From Arachnopeziza araneosa (Eukaryota > Ascomycota > Leotiomycetes > Helotiales > Arachnopezizaceae): a DNA stretch of 64,000 bases. The notes below the pieces were generated by a model. That model ran no database searches. It saw only the letters and a program-made list of their open reading frames with translations, and was not told the origin of the DNA. Positions 21,278 to 31,719 of the stretch are shown one piece after another. A program made the position numbers and the translations under genes. The first letter of the stretch is position 1. Each line of letters begins with the position of its first letter. The stretch is taken from the NCBI GenBank assembly GCA_003988855.1, contig QYAI01000087.1:1-64000 (forward strand), written 5' to 3'.

Positions 21278-22957
21278 ATGGGCTACAACTTCCAGTTCGC
21301 GTTCTTGGGAAGCCAGAATAATTATTTGGCTAGTCTCACAAGGATTAATGTGGATGGATATCCATTGGAAGATAGCCTTACGGAAACGTAAGTATCTTTC
21401 CACCCTCGGGATAGAGCCTGAGAGCCTGGTTGATGTTTGAGACCCTCAGATACGGACTTCCGAACGCCTTTGCATCGCAATTTAGTAAACCATCATACAA
21501 GAAGCGTTTTTTCTACGACATCCGTGGTCACGACTTCCTGTCCCACAGCGGACAATGGAAAGGCACGAAGGTAGGACAATGGAATGGCACTAAGGTAGGA
21601 CATGTTGAAACTACCTTCGTTCCAGTCTCGGAATCCTCAGTGCTGGAATCGCTGTCCAGAGAAAACAGGGAAAAGGGCTTTTCAGGAGTCGACATGGTCC
21701 CAAGCCTTGGTCCTTGGCCGGGAAGTATCTTTGTAAATGCGTATAACCTGAAACAATACAAGCGGGCCAACCTACCTTTCGACTTGGAGTACAAAATCCA
21801 GGGGGTCCTGGATGTGAAGGGCTACGGAGACGACGAGATCTACAATGTCGCGATGAATGCGCTCGGCGGCTGGGTGATGCTGCTGGACCGCGGGAATAAG
21901 TTCATGTTCGGAGGAGAGTTACCGTTTGATCTGCGTGTACTCTTAGAGAAAACACAAGAGAGCAAGCGCCAGAAGCCCAGACTAGACATATCCATATATG
22001 TAAGTTTCCATTTCTGGATTTTTGCTTAAGAAGTCTAGTTTCCGCGCGGGATTCCTGACCATCCTACAGCGCATATATTTAAACCACCAAAATCCTCAAG
22101 AGTACGTTCTGATATTTGGAGACGGCCGGTGCTTCATCAGCCTCCACGCGAATTTCAGAGACCCCATCGAGGGACTCCTCAAGACATGGCAAACAAAAAA
22201 CGGGCACAGGAATTCCCTCATTATCTTCATTCCATCATCTAGCTGCACAGAAGACTGCCAGAAAACAATAAACGCATCATATTACTCTCGCCGAGGACTC
22301 TTCTTTCTTTCTCGACAGAACGTGGACATCGCTCTAAAATATCTTCGCGAAGCAGCATATCAAGATAGTACAAGCGCACAAATCCGAGACAGCTACTACC
22401 TAGCAATCATAGGAATGCGTCGAGCCAAAGATGACCCAACACTCGAAGAACTCATCAAGAATCGACCTACGGGTATTCGCCAACAGCGACCTCCTATTCG
22501 GCCGGAACACTACGAAGAGGCCCGCTTTCGCCGAGATGAGTACATGTGGATGATGGATGATGAGCACGTTGATGTTGCAGACCTTGAGCGCCAGCTTTAT
22601 GAGCTTCAGCGCCCGTTTTTGGACAGCAGATGGCAACTTTTTGCAGCTAGAGCCGTAAGCGAATGGTCATATGGCATGGCTATCACAGAGAATCGAAAGC
22701 ACGAGCTCGATGACGAATGTTCTGTGGGAAGAGGCGGGATTGATGGTGGAAAATATGAGTTGGACACTGGAGTTGTTGCGAATAGGGTTGTTTCACAGGT
22801 GTCTGAGCTGTCGTCAACGCGTGAAGTTGGGGATGGGACAGGTAGTGAAGGAACAATAACACAGAAGGAGAGGATATATTTGAATGACCCTGAGGAAGCG
22901 AGGCAAAAATCAAGAAATCTTCTGAGCAGGCTGAAGATGCTGAAAAGACGAGAGTGA
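21278..22957 (+). CDS. Hypothetical fungal protein, unknown function
   Basis: Exons 21278-21387, 21450-21999 and 22070-22957 encode 515 aa; introns are 62 and 70 bp with GT-AG ends and the frame is kept throughout. I recognise no domain. The N-terminal half is globular-looking (GYNFQFAFLGSQNNYLASL; SLGPWPGSIFVNAYNLKQYK; MNALGGWVMLLDRGNKFMFG). The middle contains LIFGDGRCFISLHANFRDP, a conserved-looking beta-type segment. A helical stretch follows around 330-400 (NVDIALKYLREAAYQDSTSA), reminiscent of a TPR-like helix pair. The C-terminus is charged and disordered. Near residue 80 there is an in-frame tandem duplication (GQWKGTKV then GQWNGTKV). No signal peptide or membrane segment is seen. 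The gene appears intact. Confidence 0.75.
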
Positions 22958-23059
22958 AATTTCACAGCTTCTGGAGGATGGGACTGATCCTTCGATGGAT
23001 ATCGGACGCTGGAGGCTATCCTACGATATTTCAGAGTAGTTAGCTGGTCGTGGTGAGAA

Positions 23060-24490
23060 TCTCACGAACTAGGGTGATGCGTTACTCGATTGAGAACCCT
23101 TGTACGTGCAGCGATAAATTCTTCGGGATGATATTGTACAGCTTCGCCATTGGCGAGAGATTTGAATACTAAGTGAAGTCTGAAATGCGCAAGCGCAGAG
23201 TCCCTGTCGCCGAGAGGTAAACTGGCGGCATTAGACATGCACTCCTGCAAGAAAACTCTGCAACCGAAAGTTAACCGTCACTTAGCTCCCAGCGGACAAT
23301 GACACTCACAGGACAGCGGAAGGACGGTTAAGACGACAAAGAAGCTCTCCAATTCTGTAAAGCGAATTGCATGTCTTGAATCGACCCCCAAACTTTTTTT
23401 CGTCAAAAATCGATCCACTAATTGTGTTAGCGATGCTACGGAGCTGTTTAGGTATGACAGGAAGTATACCTTGAATAGCGAGGTTTATTGTCTCGAAGAA
23501 GATCATCATCAGTGATATTTTCGAATCTATGAACTGAATGATAATTCTTCTTAGCCTCATCTGGCTTACCGGAGAGCCTCTTCGAATGGTAACAAGAGCT
23601 GGGGTGGGCTACGCAAGTCTTCTTCGATAAGTCCTCGAATATTTGGGCTGGTTGATGGATCGATAAACTGCACCCTACATAATTTCTCCCAATCAGTGTA
23701 GTTTGAAACAAGGCGTAATTCTTGTGTAAGAAACGATATAATGACGAATAAATATAATTCTAGTTAATTTCTCCTAAGGGACATTCTAAACGTTTTTATA
23801 ATGAAGTTGTATTTGAATGCACTGGGCCCCATACCATGGATTCTCTTTGATGCCCTTTGTGCAGATGTCAGAATTTATCGAGCGTAATCTTTTGCTGCAC
23901 ACAGTTCTTTGATTCACAGCATATGGTAAACCTCTGAGCATGGTCGTGATCCCATAGGCCAAAGTCAGATTTTCAGGTCTCGCATAACCTTCGCCCAGTA
24001 ATTTGATGATAGTATTGGTACCCTAATCGGTATTTAATGTTTGGACTTGGATGCCATTCAATGCCGGATGTGATGCCGCACTGAAATCTCGAGTGGTGAT
24101 CAAGATGGAACCTGATACTCCCACAGGCCAACCGTATTTGAGGATATTCATGTCGTCAACATTATCGAATATCAAAAGCCAGCTGCACCCTGCACTTTAG
24201 TTAGCTAGAAGAAACATCCAACATAAGCAACAGCGTGCTGGTGTCAGACAACCAACGCTTCGTCTTCGTCATGGCCTCTGTAGCATCAGTAGGATCGTGA
24301 GACGGAATGGCAAGGCCAAGGTGGTGCGATATATCTAAATGGTCATTGGCCATTCGGACGTGGGAGTCAGATGAAAGTCATATCCACTAGGTCCAGTCCG
24401 ACTTGGGCAGCAACCTGCAAATGGCATTACCCGTAGTCAGTGTTGGAAAGCAGTATGGCACAAGGTCATTCTCACGATGAGGCACCGGCC
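23060..24490 (-). pseudogene. NB-ARC (possibly NB-ARC-TPR) protein relic
   Basis: Minus-strand fragments in order: HLGLAIPSHDPTDATEAMTK and TKRWLSDTS near 24240-24330; the kinase-2 block WLLIFDNVDDMNILKYGWP and the RNBS-B block GSILITTRDFSAASHPALNG near 24040-24180; then an in-frame TAG and INSD-type helical sequence YARPENLTLAYGITTMLRGL near 23930-24010. The downstream minus frames (23448-23711, 23306-23560, 23062-23250) contain YRIGELLCRLNRPSAVL and MSNAASLPLGDRDSALAHFR, resembling the repeat region and tail of such proteins. The P-loop is not clearly visible. The parent family works as an NTP-driven switch in fungal heterokaryon incompatibility and defence. Multiple frame breaks make this copy non-functional. 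It lies directly downstream of HET sequence on the same strand. Confidence 0.78.
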
Positions 24491-24623
24491 TATGCTTCCC
24501 CAGACCAATGCGATCAACCGCGGTTCCGACTCGATAATGCTTTCGAGAGTATATGTAAAGATCTACAAGCACTCTAGGGCAGGAAGCAGCTGTGAAAAAG
24601 TATGCTGCAGCCTCGTACGCTGG

Positions 24624-25403
24624 CTAGCATCGATCTGGGCTGGCTCGTCGGAACTGCCCTCTCTGACGGGTGGTCGGCTGCAGCGCGAGGTAATAACTGC
24701 GCTCGCCAGCCGCCAGGAGAAACGCATGCAGGTTTGCAACCTGAAAGTTTTCGTACGCGTCTGGATGGCGGATTTTGGGCTGTGGAGGTTCGTTACTGAG
24801 AGGTGCTGTTGCTGTGTCCGCATCTGGAGACGATTCCGAGCTCACGTCGAGAGTTTGGAGCACGCCCTTGAGCTGGAGGGTTCCGCCGAGCAGTTCTGAG
24901 GTGTCGTCAGAGTATCGCGGTTGCACAGCAGCATTGATAATCTCGAAACATTGAGTGCCAATCATCTTCCTGGGCACTCTGCGGATTTCCGAGTTGACAG
25001 AGGCATCTATTTGATCATCTGTATCCGCGACGTGCAGAGCTATCTTTTGCTTGAGATTCATACGGAATAAAAAGGTAGTGAGTGGAAATTTCTCACAGGC
25101 TTGGGTGACAGAACACTCGAACCAGATCCCCCCCGGACCGAAATGAATGACTCTTTTGGCCATGACCCTCTCTTGAACAACCCAGCCACGCTTAAGTCGA
25201 GGGCCAATGAAGTTATCGGTACCCTCGCTGCTAAGGTTGTTCCAATAATCTCTGAGGGACAGCACAGCCTCGAGAGTTAGATAACCATCAAAACTCAAGT
25301 TGATAATGGTTTGTCCGAGCTGAGGTGCCTCCAAGATCCAGAGGAACACCTCAGCGTCTTGCAAATCACTTCCCTCGCGTCTCTTCAGCATCTCATCTGC
25401 CAA
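24624..25403 (-). pseudogene. HET-domain relic, C-terminal half of the domain plus tail
   Basis: The minus frame of 259 codons carries LTLEAVLSLRDYWNNL and PRLKRGWVVQERVMAKRVIH followed by FGPGGIWFECS. These match the late HET block (typically RGWVLQERLLSPR...HF...WEC). The start of the HET domain (the ALSYxWG and DxxCINQ blocks) is absent upstream, so the unit is truncated. The tail runs to the stop near 24624 without a recognised domain. It is in the right order and orientation to have been the N-terminus of a HET plus NB-ARC protein with the relic at 23060-24490. Confidence 0.8.
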
Positions 25404-25791
25404 AGCGACGGATAGGCATATTTGAGGTGTTAGAGAGCGATAGCTGCACCTCGGTCCACCCTCGTTTCATGCCGGACTGGTTTGAGGCTTCTATGACGTA
25501 CACGATATCGATCGTCCAGATACGTAGAAAGGTTTGTGTATCCAGTTTAAAGATCGTCACTATATACTCTTCACTAGTAGCGTTATAAGAAATTTCGTGA
25601 GTGTATTGACTTGTGTGGCAGTTGTCTTTTCAAGCAAGCATTGCTTTCTGACCTGTTCTTGGAGTTTTCCAAAATGCACCTATTATCCTATTTTTATAAG
25701 CATGCAAGGAAGGCTTTGAAATACCTAGGCTTTCTATTTCTCACTGCCAGAACAGTTATTTCATTTGGTATCTGTCTATTTTTAAAAGATT
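25404..25791. other. Spacer between HET relic and ESF1
   Basis: Contains the 3' flank of ESF1. AT-rich, no recognised feature. Confidence 0.5.
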
Positions 25792-27852
25792 CTATAGCGA
25801 CGATTTCTTTACCTTCTTCTTCAACTTTTCCACTAATCCAGACAATTCATCAACTCTTCCCTCCTCCTTCCGCTTTTTATGCTTCTTAGGTTGGGCCTCC
25901 TCATCCACTGCCTCGACACCCCTCTTTCTCCTTCCCTCCTCCAATAACTTCTTCATTCCCTCCGTTCCCTTGAATCTTGGATGAGACGGATCAATAGCAA
26001 ACTCATGATCAGCAAACACCTGCCCAAATCTCTCATCTTGCACATCCATCTCGAATCCCTCCTGTAATCCCCCACGTTTACTTTCCAACTCCTTCCCCTT
26101 TTTACTCTTCTTCTTCTTCTCAGCACGAGCAATCTCATTGATATCAAAATGGTCAATATGAGAAGCAGATGCGGGGTCATCAAGGAGGAGTTCGAGTTTG
26201 GCCTTTTCAGTAGATGAGGCTTCAGCTTCAGCGGCTTTGGCAGCACGCTTGGCAAGACGTGCTTCTTTACGGAGGGATTTAGAGGCATTCTCTTTCACGG
26301 CTTCGTCGGTGGCGAAGAAGGGGTCGTCGAAGCCAAGATCTTCCTTTTCTGGTTCGGCTTCTGCGGTGTCCCCGGGTGCATCTGGATCCCTTCCTTCACG
26401 CCTGGCTTTAGCTCGTTCTTTTCGGCGAGCTTTGCGTTCCTTTTCGAGACGGACGTAACGCTCAGCTGTAGTTTCTTCGATGATGGGTTCATTCTCGAAT
26501 ACGGATTTGGAGGATTTGGAGGAAAGGCCGGCTGTGAATGTGATTTCCATGTCTCCAACCGGCCCACCCTTTTTGAGCTCTGGCGTAGGTTCATCTGCAA
26601 GGCCAAGCGCTGCTCGCATCTTTTGTCGTTGTAATTCTTTCTTGGTTAATTTTGGCTCATCTTCTTCAGCATCCCCCTTAACTTCTTCCTCAGATTCGGA
26701 ATCAGATCCCAAATACGCCTTGAGATCATTCTCCCCAATCTGTGCTCGACTCCCAGAGAATGCTCGATTGATTGCATCCTTCCTGCTCCCCTCTCCAGGA
26801 TCCATATCCCACGTCAACTTAACTTTGCTATGTTGCAGAGCATCTGTCACAAACTCAGTAGGTCTGTATCCTGTTGGAACACTTGTACATTCGTCCCGTG
26901 GCTTGTCGTCAAATTCCGTGCCGTCGGGGATAAACCGTAGATCAAAGAAGTTTGCGGAGGATAGGTACTCTGTTCCATCTGTGGCTTCGTAGATATTCTG
27001 GGCAACCGTTGGAGAGGAGCATTCTACTACGGCATAATAGTATCGTAATCGTTCGAGTTGGTATTTGCGGAGAGACGAGGAGTCGAATTCTTCACCTGAA
27101 TCTGCCCTTTGCAATTCCTTCTTGATCCGTTCATCTGCTTCTTCGTCATCCTCACTATCTTCAGAGTCTATTTCCTCGTCCTTCTCGTCCTCTTTTCGTG
27201 CAAATATTTCCTTCGGCGGCCCCTCCATCTCTTCTCTATCCATTCTTTCCTTCCCAAATTCCGACGGCAGTACTGAGATCTTTAGTATCTTTCCACCAGC
27301 GGGTACAAAACTCGAGAACACGACCATCAGATCAGAGGATTTGATATTATCCCAATCCAGGTTCACCACCGCAAATCTCGAGGAGACCTCACCCATCTCC
27401 ACGCCCGTTGATTCGGCTTGCATGTCGGGGAATTCTGCCTCGTCAACCTCTACCCCTCCATCTTCTTCTTCGTCATCTTCGTCTTCGTCTTCAGAAGACG
27501 AGAAGCCTCCTTGCCTCGCAGGATCATAGCCTTCCGCGCGCTTCAGTTCCTCCTCCACAACCTCGTCAGCGTCTTCTTCCGTGTCTTCCTCCTCGTCTTC
27601 AGGTTGGTACAATCGTTCCAGCGCCCTCTTCTTCCCACCCGAGCTTAGCTTCCGGCCATACCTATCCACTGTAGCTGTATTTGCAAAGTCGTCATCCTTG
27701 AGCATGCGCGAGAAGCGCTTGTCGAGCTTGGTTCGGGAAGCTTTCTTGGATGGCAATCGAAAGCGAGGATCGGTGGTGAAGGAAGAGAATCGAGGATCGG
27801 AGATAGCTGATTCCGAGGCAATTGCGCCTTTGGGCACTTTTTGTTTCGGCAT
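25792..27852 (-). CDS. ESF1: ESF1, pre-rRNA processing factor
   Basis: Single exon, 686 aa, start at MPKQKVPKGAIASESAISDP. The frame is open 46 codons upstream, but this ATG gives the family N-terminus, which continues with DPRFSSFTTDPRFRLP. Known role: nucleolar RNA-binding factor needed for early 18S rRNA maturation in the small-subunit processome. Visible features are acidic tracts (DEDEDDEEEDGGVEVDEAEF), the conserved core from SSRFAVVNLDWDNIKSSDLM through LRYYYAVVECSSPTVAQNIY to ANFFDLRFIPDGTEF, and PTEFVTDALQHSKVKLTWD. The C-terminal NUC153 domain appears as DERFGQVFADHEFAIDPSHP and RFKGTEGMKKLLEEGR, before a basic coiled tail. Length and order agree with fungal ESF1. The many long open frames on the opposite strand are shadows of the acidic/basic composition. 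Confidence 0.96.
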   Translation of the reverse strand: MPKQKVPKGAIASESAISDPRFSSFTTDPRFRLPSKKASRTKLDKRFSRMLKDDDFANTATVDRYGRKLSSGGKKRALERLYQPEDEEEDTEEDADEVVEEELKRAEGYDPARQGGFSSSEDEDEDDEEEDGGVEVDEAEFPDMQAESTGVEMGEVSSRFAVVNLDWDNIKSSDLMVVFSSFVPAGGKILKISVLPSEFGKERMDREEMEGPPKEIFARKEDEKDEEIDSEDSEDDEEADERIKKELQRADSGEEFDSSSLRKYQLERLRYYYAVVECSSPTVAQNIYEATDGTEYLSSANFFDLRFIPDGTEFDDKPRDECTSVPTGYRPTEFVTDALQHSKVKLTWDMDPGEGSRKDAINRAFSGSRAQIGENDLKAYLGSDSESEEEVKGDAEEDEPKLTKKELQRQKMRAALGLADEPTPELKKGGPVGDMEITFTAGLSSKSSKSVFENEPIIEETTAERYVRLEKERKARRKERAKARREGRDPDAPGDTAEAEPEKEDLGFDDPFFATDEAVKENASKSLRKEARLAKRAAKAAEAEASSTEKAKLELLLDDPASASHIDHFDINEIARAEKKKKSKKGKELESKRGGLQEGFEMDVQDERFGQVFADHEFAIDPSHPRFKGTEGMKKLLEEGRRKRGVEAVDEEAQPKKHKKRKEEGRVDELSGLVEKLKKKVKKSSL

Positions 27853-29865
27853 TTTGTTGTGCAGGAGGAGTGAGACTGAGATGATGGTGGTGGGATGCTC
27901 GCGTTGTGCGTTGCAACTTTTTTTATTCTGCCGAGTGGGCGTAGGCGGTGAGCATTTTGGGTGGAGTGTTGATCTGGTCATGCAAAACAAGCTGAGTACA
28001 ACTGGGGGATAGCAGTCTTATTATCAATTGATCTGAATTCAAATAGAATTGATTTGGTTACCTCGATTGTCTTGCTTTCAATATTTATTGCTCTAAGAAT
28101 AGCGAACCCATCACGACCATCGACCTTGGTAAAGCTGGACAATACTAACATATTCGGTGACAACTACATTCCCTCTTGCAATTCATTTGATTGTAGGTTC
28201 AATGTTCCTCCTTTATGGTCCTAATAAAGCCTTGGGGTTTACAGGGACGATTCCCCCCAAACGCGGACCACTCGATTCCAAGTCACAGGGAGCAACCGTA
28301 GGGATATAATGCATACGAAGATGTCACAAGTGCCAGTGGAGAGGCGAAGAGAAAGAGGGCAACAGATAAGAGGAGCAGGAGGAAGGCTGAAGGGACTATA
28401 ATTTACGGCTCGAGTCTCCAGGTTCGGTTGGATCATTGTGCTGTAGTGACAGAGAGGGAAATGTAATGCAAGTGACGATGCAGGAACTTACAGCGCAGGC
28501 ACCAGATAGAGTAGAGAGAACTCACATTAAGAGAAGCGGGAGGAGGAGCAATAGCCATGCAAAAAGGCCATGAGGAAAGCGACAGCGACGACGAGGGAGC
28601 GACGACGAGGTTTAAGCGATAGCCCAAGAGAGCCTTGGAGCCTCAGCTCAAAAAGAAGAAACCAGTTATGACCCACAATTGGTCCTTAAGGATGCAAAAT
28701 ACAATGCTAACCTCGAGAGAACCTTCCAGAGATGTGGATAGCCACGTTCAAAAGATTTGGTATGTGCCTCAGGAAGAAGATGACTTCAACCACCGATGAC
28801 GAGCATGTCCGGTTGCTGTATCAAGATCTGCCCTGTCACTCCGACTACCGATACCCGATATCCCCACCCAACACCCGAATGATCCGCAGGGTACCCGCAT
28901 GGGTGGAACCCATTTCTCTTCAGACACAGATCTCAAGGTGGGACAGGTATGGCAGTAGAAGAGAAGATATCGCAAAATCTTTGCAAGAATCCACATTGAC
29001 ACCTCCGACCCCTGTGTCATAGTCCCACAGGAGCAGCTCGGATTTCTCTTCTCTTCTCTTCCACTGATATATGGGGCACGAGTACTTCATGCCAAATCTT
29101 CAACCATACGTAACAATCTTTGCTCTCCTTGAACCTTGGTCCTGTATCCTTGGGTTGATTACTTTTCACGAGAGATCCAGAGGTAGAATGGCCTGCTTCT
29201 CTGAGCATCTCACGATTGGGACAAGTGTGCCAACCTTGAGATATGTGTGCTGACCTCGAGATATCTGTCCTGCGGGCGGGGCGTTACCAAACAACAGGCG
29301 GCGCCACCCGGTTAGCGCTGTGAATCTACCGTTCTACCATCAGGATGGATACGTTATCCCAATACCCTTGTTCCTCATGGAATCTGAAGGAGAGCGATCC
29401 AACTGCCATAGTATATTGTAGAGAACATACAGAATCCCCCTTGTTGATCTGAGGCAGAGGAGTTCAGTGGGCGGTCGCACGAAGCCTCTCTCCAGTACCA
29501 TTAGCGATTCTTCCGCGTTCGTTGGACAGAAATTCAGCGACGCCTCTCATTCTGTTAATGCTCCAAGAGATTTCTTGTCCCACACCCACCCGCGACTCAC
29601 TCAATCAGTATGGGGATATATCCTGGTCCCACTCCGAGAGAATCTGGTGATTTTGCGCTAAGCCTGCGGCCCCCCTTTTAAAAACTCGCTTAGCGTACTT
29701 TTTGCCCAAAGCGGGTCTATCAACACCAAAACTTTGCTCATTTCATGATATCGAACAGCCGGAGGACCCGCAACACCTAGATCTCTGTGCGGATCTGTTT
29801 GAGAGATTTGATCAAGCTGCAAACAATCGAGTTTGCAGAGAGCTGGTCCGAGTGCTCAGAGAGGG
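27853..29865. other. Intergenic, no gene recognised
   Basis: The first ~100 bp are the ESF1 promoter. The remaining 1.9 kb holds only short frames on both strands without domain, splice or start support, and no tandem repeat that I could see. Confidence 0.55.
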
Positions 29866-29872
29866 TATAAAG
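29866..29872 (+). promoter_or_regulatory. TATA box of the gene at 30386
   Basis: TATAAAG is followed by a ~500-nt pyrimidine-rich leader that ends with the repeated CCTAGTTTCCCTCG motif and the ATG at 30386. Confidence 0.55.
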
Positions 29873-30065
29873 TCTGGTCCTCCCCCCAAATCTCTCCCCT
29901 CCTCTTCTCTCTTCAGCACTCAGACTATCCAAGCAATTGACCATTGAATATCGCACTCTCACGCATACTCATTCGTCCATTCGCAACGATCTCTGTCCGC
30001 TCTCCCCATCCATTCCATTCTTCCAGTACCCGGTGTACACCCCTTCCAGCAGTCTTTCGACACGG

Positions 30066-30370
30066 CCTAGTTTCCCTCGTCGTCGTCGTCAAATTCCGCT
30101 TCTCTTCTCAACAGCTTTTCGATTCAGCCTAGCTTCCCTCGCTGTCTTCGACTCTCAGCTTCAGCAGCTCTCCATCTTGGCCTAGTTTCCCTCGTCATCT
30201 TGGATCTTCAGCTACCCCTCGCTTCGGCCTAGTTTCCCTCGTCGTCGCACCTTCAAGCAGCTTTTCAAGTCGGCCTAGTTTCCCTCGCCGTCTTCGACTT
30301 TCAGCTTCTTTCGATTGTCCCTAGTTTCCCTCGGACTTTCACCACATCGTCGTCCCTAGTTTCCCTCGGA
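30066..30370 (+). repeat. Seven copies of CCTAGTTTCCCTCG in a 5' leader
   Basis: Copies start at 30066, 30128, 30181, 30228, 30274, 30319 and 30355, with spacing 62, 53, 47, 46, 45 and 36 bp. The 14-bp core varies at one position at most (AGC for AGT at 30128), while the spacers diverge, apart from a loose CGTCGTC or TTCGACTTTCAGC. This looks like selection or homogenisation of a short motif in the leader or promoter of the gene at 30386. Confidence 0.85.
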
Positions 30371-30385
30371 CTTCGATTATTCACA

Positions 30386-30844
30386 ATGGCCTGCGGACTT
30401 TTCTCAGGGATTGTTGCAGCAATTCGGGACCGCCTGGACCGCGGACAGGGCAAGCACCTCGTTCTGGAGCACCCAGACGACCTGTTCGAGCAACCCAACC
30501 GGCCGATTGGCAGCAACAGAATCCGGAGTGGATTCCCCAACGCCAGCCTCACACCAGCCCAAGAGATCTCTTGGCTGCGTGAGATGAACGGACTTACAAA
30601 GTCCAAAAAGAATGGAAAGGATATCTTTTGGAGAGGTATCGACCTGGACAATCGTAAGCTCTCTCATCCATCTCATTGTTGATTCTCATCACTGACTTTC
30701 TCTGCAGACGATCCAGAGAAGACTGTCCGCTTCAGGATGCATGATCTTGCCGGCTGGAGTGATCGCAGGAACCGCATCGAGCGGTGCAACCGGGGCGCTC
30801 GCGTCTCGTTGCAGCTCGGTCATCAGGGCCCTCAGCCACTCTGA
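30386..30844 (+). CDS. Small hypothetical protein, 134 aa
   Basis: Exons 30386-30653 and 30708-30844 joined by a 54-bp intron (GTAAGC...CTGCAG with a CACTGAC branch site). The ATG is the first after the repeated leader (CACAATGGCC). The protein is basic and hydrophilic: MACGLFSGIVAAIRDRLDRG, then a middle with LTPAQEISWLREMNGLTKSK, then VRFRMHDLAGWSDRRNRIER. There is no signal peptide, membrane segment or recognised domain. Its stop lies ~115 bp before a large tandem-repeat region. The TATA box, long repeat-bearing leader, good splice sites and protein-like composition support a real gene. The function is unknown. Confidence 0.6.
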
Positions 30845-30959
30845 TTTCCCCCATCCTCCTCCGCCGCCGCATCTCCGTTGCTCTTCGTCTGGTCTTGTCT
30901 ATTGGTTCTTCCCGCTCGCACCTCTGGTGTTGGCCCCCCCGGATCGTTTCTCGCTGCCT

Positions 30960-31630
30960 CTTATAGGATCAGATCAAGTTTCGGTACTCTTGTACTGCGA
31001 TGTCCACCACGTCAGGTGTTCACGATCTCCTCCTTCGCACGTTTCGACTCCTGGATCGTTTCTCGCTGCCTTTTATAGGAACAGATCAAGCTTCGGTACT
31101 TCTGTACTGCAGTGTCCACCACGTCAGGTGTTCACGATCTTCTTCCTTCGCACGATTCGCCTCCTCCCCTTCTAGTTCGTCTTCCGGTGCATACTGTAGG
31201 ATCAGATCAAGTTTCGGTACTTTGTACTGCGATGTCCACCACGTCAGGTGTTCACGATCTCCTTCCTACGCACGTTCGACTTCTCCCCTCTGGATCGTCT
31301 TCCGGTGCATACTGCAGGATCAGGTCAAGTTTCGGTACTTCTGTACTGCGATGTCCACCACGTCAGGTGTTCACGACCTCCTCCTACGCACGTTCGACTT
31401 TTCACCCCCCCCGGGCATTCGACTCGCGCTCTGCGCTTCAACAGGACTGTCAAGTTTCGGTGCTTTTGTACTGCGATGTTCACCACGTCAGGTGTTCACG
31501 ACTTTCCCGCTCGTTTGTCTACCCCTCTGGTACTTCTGCGCTTGCTTTCATTGTGTGCTTCGCACACCAACAGATTCGTCAAGTTTCGGTACTTCGGTAC
31601 TGCAATGTCCACCACGTCCGGTGTTCATGA
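30960..31630 (+). repeat. Six tandem 113-129 bp units with the CCACCACGTCAGGTG core
   Basis: Cores start at 31003, 31116, 31236, 31355, 31480 and 31609. Each unit holds a ~60-bp conserved block: AGATCAAGTTTCGGTACTTC, TGTACTGCGATGTCC, ACCACGTCAGGTGTTCACGA. The rest is a variable pyrimidine-rich stretch. Unit lengths are not multiples of three, and all three plus frames stay open for hundreds of bases, so a coding role is unlikely. Confidence 0.9.
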
Positions 31631-31719
31631 CTTTCTTGCTTGTCCAGCTATCAGTCCTGCCGTTCTTCTCGTCGACTTGGTCAGATCAGCGCACCGCGCT
31701 CCACAGGTTACAATTGTCG

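Noticed and set aside
26198..28012. Long plus-strand frames opposite ESF1
   Set aside because: They are Ser-rich shadows of the acidic and basic codons of ESF1.
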